Source of the DNA: Corynebacterium durum
GTDB taxonomy: Bacteria; Actinomycetota; Actinomycetes; Mycobacteriales; Mycobacteriaceae
Assembly: GCF_030408675.1 (NCBI RefSeq)
Contig: NZ_CP047200.1
Span: forward strand, 1,116,001 to 1,180,000
Direction of reading: 5' to 3'
DNA length: 64,000 bases
In this document: piece after piece, positions 38,727-46,740 of the stretch
How the letters are laid out: every line of letters starts with the position of its first letter
How positions within the stretch are numbered: the stretch's first letter is position 1
The notes under the pieces: model-generated
What the model was told of the DNA's origin: nothing
What the model saw: the letters and a program-made list of their open reading frames with translations, nothing else
Database searches by the model: none
Program-made: the position numbers and the translations under genes

Positions 38727-40352
38727 ATGAATAAAACCGTACAAGTGATGGCCATTTTCTGTTGCGTGGGGCTTCTCGCAGCAGCATGCAGCTCCTCAGA
38801 GTCGGGGCAATCCACCGGTAACGGCTCGGATTCTGGTTCCCAGCAGACTAGTAGTGCTCTCGGGGCGTCGAGAAGCGAGCCGCAGAAACCTCAGGTCATT
38901 GAGGATCTCGACTATTCCGGCATCGGTGCGTCTCAGCAGTTTTTCGACCATTCCGACACCGTCATTGTCACTGACATGAGCAGGGCGGCGCAGTTGCGCG
39001 GGGCGTCGATAGGCGTGACGGTGGGTGCGCCGGTGCTGATGGATGCCGGCACCAACGCCCGGCAGATCACCGATGAGGTGCGGCGGCTCGGTGCATCCAC
39101 AGTGTTGCTGGTGCAGAACGCGCGTATCGACGCCCCCGACGGCGTCACCGTGGTGCGCGACCCCCTCACCTGGGATGGGCTGAAGCAGCTTACGGGCAAG
39201 GATATGGCGGACAAGCCGGTGGCCACCATTGATGAGGCGGTGGCGGGTGCTGCTGAGCTGAATGCCAATGCACCCGTTGATTTGATTCCCAGCTGGGAGC
39301 CGCCGCTGGCTGCGACTGAATCGAATCAGGTAGGTGAGCTGCCGAAAAGCCAACCGAAGGCGGGGGAGAACCCGCCTGTGGTGGTGGCGACGCGGGATTC
39401 CTCGATTTCGGCTGTGGCGACAGCCCGCGCCCACGGTGCCGAGGTCACCTACCTTGACGCGCCGGACCTGCGAACCAGCCCGGAACTCGTGAAGAAAGCT
39501 CGGGAGCGTGGATACGTCATTGCGCTGGGCAGGCAGTTTGGTAGTGCTGAGTACATTGATGGTGTGTTGTCCTTCACCAACACCACTTACCTGCCCAACA
39601 ATCGCATGATCGCCCTCTACGGCAATCCCATCAGCCCAGGGCTTGGGGTGATGGGGGAAAAGCCCCCGGCGGAAAGCGCGGAACACGCCAAGAAACTTGC
39701 CAGTGACTACGCGCCGTTCAGTGAGCAGCCTGTGGTGCCCGCGTTTGAGATCATTGCGACCGTGGCGCATACCGACCCAGGCGAAGACGGCGACTATTCC
39801 TCCGAAACTGATCCTGCCGCCATCCGCCCCTACATTGACGCCATCACCCAGGCCGGCGGCTACGCGGTGATTGATCTGCAGCCGGGGCGCGGATCCTTCC
39901 TGGAACAGGCCAAAAAGTATCAGGAACTTTTGGAACTACCCAACGTTGGTTTGGCACTTGACCCGGAGTGGAAACTCGGCCCGAATGAGAAACCACTCTC
40001 GCGGGTGGGCAACACCACAGCCGCCGAGGTTAATGAAACCACCGAATGGCTTGCGGGACTGACACGAGAGAAAAACCTGCCCCAAAAAGTGCTGATCCTG
40101 CACCAATTCCAAGTGGGTATGATTCAAAACCGCGAACAGCTGAATATCAACCATCCTGAACTCGCTTTTGTTGTTCACATCGATGGCAATGGCACACCCG
40201 GGGAGAAGATGGAAACCTGGAACGCCATCCGTAACGGGTTGGACCCGCGCATATTTGTGGCGTGGAAGAACTTTATTGATGAAGACAAACCCATGTTTGA
40301 CCCCAGAGCAGTGATGGACGTGGCCCCACAACCGTGGTTTGTCTCATACTAA
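38727..40352 (+). CDS. lipoprotein with CWB2-like cell-wall-binding region
   Basis: A 541-residue lipoprotein: signal peptide with lipobox LAAAC, Ser/Gly-rich linker (to ~45), then two regions resembling cell-wall-binding repeat 2 (SRAAQLRGASIGVTVGAPVLM..RRLGASTVLLVQN, ~85-130; RERGYVIALGRQFG), and a C-terminal domain of about 220 residues (YAVIDLQPGRGSFLEQAKKY; HIDGNGTPGEKMETWNAI) that looks like a TIM-barrel-type fold. AAGGAG precedes the ATG. A gene of this kind precedes serA in other corynebacteria. Probably an envelope protein of unknown activity. Confidence 0.75.
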   Translation: MNKTVQVMAIFCCVGLLAAACSSSESGQSTGNGSDSGSQQTSSALGASRSEPQKPQVIEDLDYSGIGASQQFFDHSDTVIVTDMSRAAQLRGASIGVTVGAPVLMDAGTNARQITDEVRRLGASTVLLVQNARIDAPDGVTVVRDPLTWDGLKQLTGKDMADKPVATIDEAVAGAAELNANAPVDLIPSWEPPLAATESNQVGELPKSQPKAGENPPVVVATRDSSISAVATARAHGAEVTYLDAPDLRTSPELVKKARERGYVIALGRQFGSAEYIDGVLSFTNTTYLPNNRMIALYGNPISPGLGVMGEKPPAESAEHAKKLASDYAPFSEQPVVPAFEIIATVAHTDPGEDGDYSSETDPAAIRPYIDAITQAGGYAVIDLQPGRGSFLEQAKKYQELLELPNVGLALDPEWKLGPNEKPLSRVGNTTAAEVNETTEWLAGLTREKNLPQKVLILHQFQVGMIQNREQLNINHPELAFVVHIDGNGTPGEKMETWNAIRNGLDPRIFVAWKNFIDEDKPMFDPRAVMDVAPQPWFVSY

Positions 40353-40435
40353 TAAAAGAGAATAGATACTCACGTGGACGGCGGTAACGGTCTAAACTGA
40401 ACGGCAGTCGCACGCCAATGAGCCGGCGTGGACCT

Positions 40436-40471
40436 GCCTTGGTTGTCGACGCGGTCGTGCCGACCCAAGGC
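40436..40471 (+). promoter_or_regulatory. hairpin in the serA leader
   Basis: GCCTTGG (40436-40442) pairs with CCAAGGC (40465-40471), with an inner GTCG/CGAC stem. It lies between a TAAACT promoter-like box (about 40393) and the serA start at 40503. No T-run follows, so it is not an evident terminator; it could affect mRNA stability or translation. Confidence 0.35.
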
Positions 40472-40502
40472 GGACATTCCTCATTTTCCAGGAGATACGC
40501 AC

Positions 40503-42095
40503 GTGAGCCAGAATGACCGCCCGGTTGTCCTCATTGCAGATAAGCTCGCGCAGTCCACAGTGGACGCGCTCGGAAATGGTGTGGAGGTGCGCTGGGTAGA
40601 CGGTCCAAACCGCCCCGAACTCCTCGCCGCCGTCGGGGAGGCCGATGCCCTCCTCGTACGATCCGCCACCACCGTTGACGCTGAAGTGCTGGCGGCAGCA
40701 CCGAAACTGAAGATCGTTGGCCGCGCAGGCGTCGGCCTCGACAACGTTGACATTGACGCCGCCACCGAACGCGGAGTCATGGTGGCCAACGCACCCACCT
40801 CCAACATCCACTCCGCCTGCGAACACGCCATTTCCCTTCTTCTCTCCACTGCCCGGCAAATCCCCGCTGCGGACAAAACCCTCCGCGACGGCGAATGGAA
40901 ACGCTCTTCCTTCAGCGGCGTGGAAATCTTCGGCAAGACCATCGGCATTGTTGGGTTTGGTCACATCGGCCAGCTGTTCGCGCAGCGCCTCGCGGCCTTC
41001 GAAACCACCATCATTGCCTACGACCCCTACGCCAACCCGGCCCGTGCGGCACAGCTTGGGGTGGAACTCGTGTCACTCGACGAACTCATGTCCCGCGCCG
41101 ACTTTGTGACCATCCACCTGCCCAAAACCAAAGAAACCGCAGGCATGTTTGACGCAGACATGCTGGCTAAGGCAAAGAAAGGGCAGATCATCATCAACGC
41201 TGCCCGCGGCGGACTGGTGGACGAACAAGCCCTGGCTGATGCCATCGAATCCGGCCACATCCGTGGTGCGGGTTTCGATGTCTACGCTTCCGAACCCTGC
41301 ACCGACTCTCCGCTGTTCGCACGACCCGAGGTGGTAGTCACCCCGCACCTTGGTGCCTCCACCGTTGAGGCCCAAGACCGTGCGGGTACCGACGTCGCGG
41401 ACTCCGTGCTCAAAGCCCTCGCCGGTGAATTCGTCCCCGATGCCGTCAACGTTTCCGGTGGCCGCGTTGACGAAGAAGTGGCACTCTGGCTCGAACTCGC
41501 CCGCAAGCTCGGCCTGGTGGCGGGCCACCTGCTCGGCGGCGCACCCGTCACCCTCGAAGTGGAGGCACGCGGCGAACTATCCACCGAAGCCGTCGATATC
41601 CTGGGACTCTCCGCCATGCGCGGCGTATTCTCCGCGATTATTGACGAGCCGGTTACCTTTGTGAACGCGCCCCGTATCGCTGAAGAACGCGACGTGGAGC
41701 TGAAAGTCTCCACCGCACCCGAATCCGTGTCACACCGCTCCGTGCTGGAAGTCAAAGCCATTGCCGCCAACGGCACCGTCGCCTCCGTGGTCGGTGCACT
41801 CACTGGTCTGGAACGCGTAGACAAGATTGTGCGCATCAACGGCCGTGGCGTGGACATGCGTGCCGAAGGCCGTAACCTTTTCCTCCACTACGAAGATGCC
41901 CCCGGCGCCCTCGGCAAAGTGGGAACCAAGCTTGGCGCCGCAGGCATCAACATCATTGCCGCAGCCCTCTCTCAAGACACCGAAGGCACAGGTGCCATCC
42001 TGATCCTCCGCGTTGACGGGGAAGTACCCGAAGCGCTTGTTGATGAGATTGCTAGCGAGCTAGGAGCTTCCGCTATTCAGCTGGAGTTGGGGTAA
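40503..42095 (+). CDS. serA: D-3-phosphoglycerate dehydrogenase
   Basis: A 530-residue enzyme that oxidises 3-phosphoglycerate in the first step of serine synthesis. The NAD site is GIVGFGHIGQLFAQ, and catalytic residues lie in NAARGGLVDEQAL and VVVTPHLGAST. The actinobacterial long form continues with an intervening domain (~320-455) and a C-terminal ACT domain (GRNLFLHYEDAPGALGKVGTKLGAAGINI) for serine feedback. GTG 40503 has AGGAG eight bases upstream and gives the same length as C. glutamicum SerA; longer upstream frames are rejected. Confidence 0.96.
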   Translation: MSQNDRPVVLIADKLAQSTVDALGNGVEVRWVDGPNRPELLAAVGEADALLVRSATTVDAEVLAAAPKLKIVGRAGVGLDNVDIDAATERGVMVANAPTSNIHSACEHAISLLLSTARQIPAADKTLRDGEWKRSSFSGVEIFGKTIGIVGFGHIGQLFAQRLAAFETTIIAYDPYANPARAAQLGVELVSLDELMSRADFVTIHLPKTKETAGMFDADMLAKAKKGQIIINAARGGLVDEQALADAIESGHIRGAGFDVYASEPCTDSPLFARPEVVVTPHLGASTVEAQDRAGTDVADSVLKALAGEFVPDAVNVSGGRVDEEVALWLELARKLGLVAGHLLGGAPVTLEVEARGELSTEAVDILGLSAMRGVFSAIIDEPVTFVNAPRIAEERDVELKVSTAPESVSHRSVLEVKAIAANGTVASVVGALTGLERVDKIVRINGRGVDMRAEGRNLFLHYEDAPGALGKVGTKLGAAGINIIAAALSQDTEGTGAILILRVDGEVPEALVDEIASELGASAIQLELG

Positions 42096-42218
42096 GTAGT
42101 AAGCGAAATATGGGGTGCAGTAGTTGTTTGCGACTATTGTGCCTCATATGAGAAGTAAAATATTATAGAAAATAAAAAATTTTAATTACAAAATAGCTAA
42201 TTTTGAGATGATATAATT

Positions 42219-43619
42219 ATGCGTTTATCTTGGGGTTTATTTTTTTCGATGATTGCAATTTCTTTTGGAATTGTTTTTTGGTTTATTGGAGTCTATGAGA
42301 TTTTTCCTGACCTTAAAGAGCCTCCCAGCCTTACTACTTTTTTGTCATCTTTAGCTGCGTACGTTGCTTTTGTTTCTTTCATTGATAATCGTATAAAAAG
42401 AAACAAAGAAATCATAAAAAATGATGCTATTAACATAAGTAGAAAAATAAAAAAGGATCGGGGGAATGTTATTGATATTATTCAAAACTATTATGAGGGA
42501 AAAGGAGTAGTAAATATGGACGCGATGATTTACATTATTATAGCCATCGTGCTTGCTCCTGGTATATTTTCTGTTGGTTTATTTTTTCATTGGGGCGCAT
42601 TCGCGTTGTTCCGTAACGGTCATTTAGAAATTGCGATCGTGCTAATAATTTTTTTCTTGTCAGGATCGATTAGTAGTAGTTACATCAACGATATTAGGAG
42701 GATTCCTGAATATTCATATACCCATGCAAAGATTTTAAACAATAGTAGGTCTTTTGATGGGTTTAAAAGAAAATTAAAACTTAAATTTTTTAAAAATTAT
42801 AAGATAGATAATCTTTCAAAGAATGAACTAGATAAAATTTTTAAGCCCACACCTTGTATAAAAGAGCGAGACTTTTTAAATTGCAGGTATTCAAATAAAA
42901 TAGTTTTAAGTATTTTATTTCTGTTTAATATCATATCGATTCTTCTATTCCTATTTGTATGCGGTATTCTAAATGTTAACGACATGAAATTGTTTGTACT
43001 ACTTATTGTTTTGGGGCTGGCCTTGCTTGCTGGATTAGTTTTTAAATTTAAAATATTATTTCACGCAATTGTGATCGCAGTAATCATTGTTGTATGTTTT
43101 ATATTGATGGAGATGCGTTATTTTATTATTTTGCGTCAAGTTTCCTTTTTCTTAGGATTTGCTACTCTACTAACATTTTTAGATTTGATAGCTTCTAGAA
43201 GCTTTGTTTATTGGCATTTTATTAAAAATTTAAATAATTTTTTAAGGGCGTTTGCGTGTCTTGTTATTAAACTTTTTCCTTTATTTATAACTGTATACCC
43301 TATTCTTGTTAAAAATCTAGAGAATTCTGCAGTCTATTCGTTGTATGATTATTTGTGTCTGGCGTCTGGCATGTTCGTAGCTACTTTAATCGCCATAGGC
43401 ATTTCTGGATACTTTCACTATAAAGAGCAAGCTAGATTGATGAATGAAGCCATATTTCTACAGTTGGGAAAGAATGTAGAAATAGGTGATAAGATAGATG
43501 AAATTTTTATTTATCCTCTATATCATTTTGTAGAAGTTCATCAAAAAGAGGAACAGAAAGTGCGGGATTTTGCTGAAGATCTTCAAGGTGAGGAATCTTA
43601 TGAATGTAACGGAAGCTAA
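42219..43619 (+). CDS. multi-pass membrane protein of unknown family in an AT-rich island
   Basis: A 466-residue protein that I do not recognise. Two hydrophobic segments at the N-terminus (~5-65) are followed by a Lys-rich cytoplasmic stretch (DNRIKRNKEIIKND), two more segments (~105-155), a basic central loop (~170-225, KRKLKLKFFKNYKIDN) and about six further segments (~230-410), ending in an acidic tail (HQKEEQKVRDFAEDLQGEESYE). About ten membrane segments in all. Codons are strongly A/T-ending, quite unlike neighbouring serA and glmS, so it was probably acquired by transfer. No clear ribosome site precedes the ATG. The preceding 123 bases are also AT-rich. Confidence 0.6.
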   Translation: MRLSWGLFFSMIAISFGIVFWFIGVYEIFPDLKEPPSLTTFLSSLAAYVAFVSFIDNRIKRNKEIIKNDAINISRKIKKDRGNVIDIIQNYYEGKGVVNMDAMIYIIIAIVLAPGIFSVGLFFHWGAFALFRNGHLEIAIVLIIFFLSGSISSSYINDIRRIPEYSYTHAKILNNSRSFDGFKRKLKLKFFKNYKIDNLSKNELDKIFKPTPCIKERDFLNCRYSNKIVLSILFLFNIISILLFLFVCGILNVNDMKLFVLLIVLGLALLAGLVFKFKILFHAIVIAVIIVVCFILMEMRYFIILRQVSFFLGFATLLTFLDLIASRSFVYWHFIKNLNNFLRAFACLVIKLFPLFITVYPILVKNLENSAVYSLYDYLCLASGMFVATLIAIGISGYFHYKEQARLMNEAIFLQLGKNVEIGDKIDEIFIYPLYHFVEVHQKEEQKVRDFAEDLQGEESYECNGS

Positions 43620-44417
43620 GTCAGGATTAAAAATTCTCAACGGGGTTCCCAACTAAGTTCATGATGTAGCAATGTTGCTATTTTTGCACTTCAAAGCAAT
43701 CACGATAAAATATAGATTTGCGAGTTGTGGGGTCGCATAGTGTTTTAATGCCGAATTTTCTTTGTTTTAACGATCTTGATTTTAGCAATAATCTTCTTGT
43801 GTCAAACTATCTCTTTTATGTGAGGTTTAATTCTATATCCTGCATATTGATCTTGTGCAAAAATCTGTACGTCGGTGGATCACATGTTATCAAAAGAATG
43901 CTTTTTCGCAGCGTTGATATTTATTGTTCTGGGTTTGATCGGGACAATATATAAGTGGTCTGCTGTTGTGGTACAATAAGACTTTGGAATAACCGCCAAA
44001 GCGGGATTGTTTGCCAGAAACCTTCTGCTCATGTTGTAAACGGTGTTGCTGCTGGTAGTAATGTCGAACCTAGTAGCTATTATAGTGGTAGTAAACTAGC
44101 AATTTTATAGCCTAATATTTTCAAATCTGATGCCTGACAGTGTTTGGGTTTCATAGGTGACAGTATATTGATAGTTGCGGCTGTCGCAGATCAGGTGTTG
44201 GGTGTTTAGTCAACAGCAGATAGCATTGGCGATATCGTCCATCATATCGAGGTGGGCTGACATGTGGAAAAGGCTTCTTCTGCTTTGATATTGGTTTTGG
44301 TTAATTGCTAAATTAGCAGCTTAGTTCTTGCTTCTATGTGTGTTGACCTATTCTATTCCTCGGTAAGAAAACTTCTAAGTTGTGAGAATTCCTACGTTTT
44401 ATAGTCTGCTAATTTAG
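43620..44417. other. AT-rich, mostly non-coding remainder of the island
   Basis: About 800 bases of AT-rich DNA with short, broken frames. A frame from ATG 43600 (MNVTEAKSGLKILNGVPN), starting inside the membrane-protein gene after GGTGAGG, stops after 18 codons and may be a remnant. Around 44030-44113 a frame reads NGVAAGSNVEPSSYYSGSK before a stop; it has no start signal. A possible small membrane peptide (43884-43979) and an inverted repeat (44307-44418) are listed separately. Otherwise I see nothing convincing. Confidence 0.45.
43884..43979 (+). CDS. possible small hydrophobic membrane peptide (31 residues)
   Basis: An ATG at 43884, preceded by GGTGG, opens a 31-codon frame starting MLSKECFF, with a single membrane-spanning stretch (AALIFIVLGLIGTIY) and then KW and a short hydrophobic tail, ending in TAA. 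Size and layout recall type I toxin peptides, but no antisense RNA can be shown. A CCGC/GCGG hairpin (43992-44004) follows. It lies in the non-coding part of the AT-rich island. Chance cannot be excluded for a frame this short. Confidence 0.3.
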   Translation: MLSKECFFAALIFIVLGLIGTIYKWSAVVVQ

Positions 44418-44418
44418 C
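44307..44418. repeat. 13-bp perfect inverted repeat with self-palindromic arms
   Basis: GCTAAATTAGCAG (44307-44319) and its exact reverse complement CTGCTAATTTAGC (44406-44418) are 86 bases apart. Each arm itself contains the 11-bp palindrome GCTAA-W-TTAGC. The right arm touches the stop codon of the SxxS-repeat gene. It may mark the edge of the island or be a pair of operator sites. Confidence 0.45.
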
Positions 44419-44630
44419 TATAGCATGTTTCGACTTACCCACGTCCGATAGGACGTGATGGACAGGGCGCTGAAGCTGCTGAGGATGCAGGCTACGGATG
44501 CGAAGGAGCCGATCGACCCGATAGAGAACGCCGAGCCGATGGATCCGATGCTCATAAAGGAGTTAACAGAGCAGATGCTCAGCATAGAGTTTTTAGATTT
44601 GATGGATAGGAATGAGTTTTTGTTGCTCAC
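44418..44630 (-). CDS. 70-residue SxxS nonapeptide-repeat protein
   Basis: The minus strand encodes a 70-residue protein made of about six tandem 9-residue units with pattern x-x-S-[IV]-x-S-x-x-S: FLSIKSKNS, MLSICSVNS, FMSIGSIGS, AFSIGSIGS, FASVACILS, SFSALSITS, then a short WVSRNML tail. The regular period suggests a compact serine-ladder beta solenoid. GTG 44630 has TACCCT (44638-44643) seven bases upstream and no ribosome site, matching the leaderless pattern seen elsewhere in the window. It lies just after the glmS terminator. No signal peptide or membrane segment. Function unknown. Confidence 0.55.
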   Translation of the reverse strand: MSNKNSFLSIKSKNSMLSICSVNSFMSIGSIGSAFSIGSIGSFASVACILSSFSALSITSYRTWVSRNML

Positions 44631-44644
44631 AAGTACAAGGGTAT

Positions 44645-44684
44645 AGGAAACCGCCCCACGCGTTCGAGAGCCTGGGGCGGCTTT
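44645..44684 (-). terminator. glmS terminator
   Basis: CCGCCCCA (44651-44658) and TGGGGCGG (44673-44680) form a strong stem, with AAA on one side and CTTTG on the other. Read on the minus strand it lies 21 bases after the glmS stop and ends in GGTTTCC. Confidence 0.75.
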
Positions 44685-44704
44685 GTTGGAAATAGTTGCA
44701 GTAA

Positions 44705-46579
44705 CTATTCCACGGTCACGGACTTGGCCAGGTTGCGGGGCTGGTCGACGTCGTAACCTTTGCATTCAGCGACGGTTGCCGCAAACAGCTGTAGTGGGAC
44801 CGTGGCCAACAGGGGCTGCATGAGTGTCGGGGACTGCGGGACGCGGATGACGTGGTTGGCAAACTGCGTCACAGCCTCGTCGCCTTCCTCGGCGATCACA
44901 ATGGTGATGGCGCCGCGGGCGCGGACTTCCTGGATGTTGGATACCACCTTGGAGTGCAGGGATTCCCGACCGGCGGGGGAGGGCACGATGATGAACACCG
45001 GCTGGCCTTCTTCAACCAGGGCGATGGGGCCGTGCTTGAGCTCACCGGCGGCGAAGCCTTCGGCGTGCAGGTAGGCGATTTCCTTGAGTTTCAGTGCGCC
45101 TTCCAAGGCCACCGGGTAGCCGACGTGACGGCCGAGGAACAGCACAGAGCTCGCTTCCTGCATGTCGCGGCCGAGCTGCTTGACTTGTTCTTCGTTGTCA
45201 ATGACCTTTTGGATCTTGTCGGGAATCTTCCGAAGTTCCTCAAGTGTTGCATTGACTTCGTCGGCGAACATGTTGCCGCGAAGCTGTGCAAGGTACAGGC
45301 CGAGGAGGTATACGGCAGCGATCTGTGCCAAGAATGCCTTGGTGGATGCCACGGCGATTTCCGGGCCTGCGTGGGTGTACAAGGATGCGTCGGATTCGCG
45401 AGGAATGGAGGAGCCGTGGGTGTTGCAGATGGCAATCACCTTGGCGCCTTGTTCCCGGGCGTGGCGCACGGCCATGAGGGTGTCCATGGTTTCGCCGGAC
45501 TGGGATAGTGCCACCACCAGTGTCTTCTCGTTCACGATGGGATCGCGGTAGCGGAATTCGTGCGCGAGTTCCACTTCGGTGGGGATGCGGCACCAGTGTT
45601 CGATGGCGTAGCGGGCGACCAGGCCGGCATAGGCGGCGGTGCCGCAGGCAATGACGATGATCTTGTCGATGCTGCGGAGGATGGACTCGTCGATGTGCAG
45701 CTCATCAAGGGTGAGCTTGCCGTTTTCGTCGAAACGGCCCATCAGGGTGTCACGTACAGCTGCGGGCTGGTCGTGGATTTCCTTCTCCATGAAGGAGTTG
45801 AAGCCACCCTTTTCGGCTGCTGCGGCGTCCCATTCCACCTTGAAGGGCTTGCCGGTTGCTTCGTTGCCGTTGAAGTCGATGATGGAGTAGTCGGTGGCGG
45901 TGATGGTAACGATCTGGTCGTTCGCCATCTCAACGGCGTTCTTGGTGTAGTCGATAAAGCCGGATACGTCGGAACCAAGGAAGTTTTCGCCCTCGCCCAG
46001 ACCGATGACCAGCGGTGAGTTGCGGCGTGCGGCAACGATGCGGTCCGGGAAGTCTACGTGCAGGGCCAGGAGGGTGAAGGCACCTTCCAGGCGGTTGCAG
46101 GTCAGCCGCATCGATTCGGTGAGGTCGCCGTTGCCTTCACCGTTCATGATGTCGCCCAGCAGGGTAGCAGCAACTTCGGTGTCGGTTTCGGAGGCGAAAG
46201 TGTAGCCTTTCGCTGCGAGTTCGGTTTTCAGTTCAGCGAAGTTTTCGATAATGCCGTTGTGAACAACGGCGAGTTTTCCGCCGTCAACCACGTGCGGGTG
46301 AGCGTTGGCGTCGGTGGGTGCGCCGTGGGTTGCCCAGCGGGTGTGCCCGATGCCTACCACCGAATCGGGGAGGGGATCGCGCGCGATTTCCTCGTCCAGA
46401 CCAGCTACTTTGCCTGCTTTCTTGCGGAAGTTAATCTTTCCGCCTTCCAGCATGGCTACGCCCGCAGAGTCGTAACCGCGGTATTCCAAACGGCGAAGTC
46501 CCTCAAGTACAACGTCTAGTGCGAAGTACTCCCGATTTGGGACGTTGTTAGTCCCTACATATCCAACAATTCCACACAT
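44705..46579 (-). CDS. glmS: glutamine-fructose-6-phosphate aminotransferase (isomerising)
   Basis: A 624-residue enzyme that makes glucosamine 6-phosphate for peptidoglycan. The glutaminase domain begins MCGIVGYVG with Cys2 as nucleophile and contains GIGHTRWATHG and NGIIENF; two SIS domains follow, with the sugar-phosphate loop SQSGETMDT (~370) and ASTKAF, ending in the conserved DQPRNLAKSVTVE. A TAGAGT box lies eight bases before the ATG, so the transcript is probably leaderless, leaving no room for a glmS ribozyme. A terminator follows at 44645-44684. Confidence 0.96.
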   Translation of the reverse strand: MCGIVGYVGTNNVPNREYFALDVVLEGLRRLEYRGYDSAGVAMLEGGKINFRKKAGKVAGLDEEIARDPLPDSVVGIGHTRWATHGAPTDANAHPHVVDGGKLAVVHNGIIENFAELKTELAAKGYTFASETDTEVAATLLGDIMNGEGNGDLTESMRLTCNRLEGAFTLLALHVDFPDRIVAARRNSPLVIGLGEGENFLGSDVSGFIDYTKNAVEMANDQIVTITATDYSIIDFNGNEATGKPFKVEWDAAAAEKGGFNSFMEKEIHDQPAAVRDTLMGRFDENGKLTLDELHIDESILRSIDKIIVIACGTAAYAGLVARYAIEHWCRIPTEVELAHEFRYRDPIVNEKTLVVALSQSGETMDTLMAVRHAREQGAKVIAICNTHGSSIPRESDASLYTHAGPEIAVASTKAFLAQIAAVYLLGLYLAQLRGNMFADEVNATLEELRKIPDKIQKVIDNEEQVKQLGRDMQEASSVLFLGRHVGYPVALEGALKLKEIAYLHAEGFAAGELKHGPIALVEEGQPVFIIVPSPAGRESLHSKVVSNIQEVRARGAITIVIAEEGDEAVTQFANHVIRVPQSPTLMQPLLATVPLQLFAATVAECKGYDVDQPRNLAKSVTVE

Positions 46580-46638
46580 AAAACTCGACTCTACCTTGAT
46601 CTGTTAGTAATTTAAATAGGCTTACACCCACGTGTCAT

Positions 46639-46717
46639 AACGTGCATTGTTTGTGCGCTTTGCTCACGAAAGTATCGCTGTTGATACGGTGGCAAAGTGG
46701 CAGTAACAATGCACGTT
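46639..46717. repeat. 79-bp nested inverted repeat between mtlD and glmS
   Basis: Three nested stems share one centre: AACGTGCATTGTT (46639-46651) with AACAATGCACGTT (46705-46717), CTTTGC (46658-46663) with GCAAAG (46692-46697), and GTATC (46672-46676) with GATAC (46683-46687). On the minus strand it lies just after the mtlD stop (46741) and before glmS. It could terminate mtl transcription, though no T-run follows, or be a small mobile remnant. Confidence 0.6.
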
Positions 46718-46740
46718 ACGATAGGAGAAACATCTGATGT

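Noticed and set aside
43718..43954. 78-residue frame in the AT-rich gap
   Set aside because: TTG start, no ribosome site, random-looking Phe/Leu/Asn composition.
44455..44646. 63-residue plus-strand frame opposite the SxxS-repeat gene
   Set aside because: Its 9-residue periodicity is just the complement of the repeat on the minus strand, and it lacks the promoter-start geometry seen for the minus-strand frame.
45560..46018. Open frame antisense to glmS
   Set aside because: Composition mirrors glmS codons; no start signal.
46580..46740. glmS ribozyme/riboswitch
   Set aside because: The -10 box lies eight bases before the glmS ATG, the sequence lacks the ribozyme core, and the hairpin here does not resemble it.
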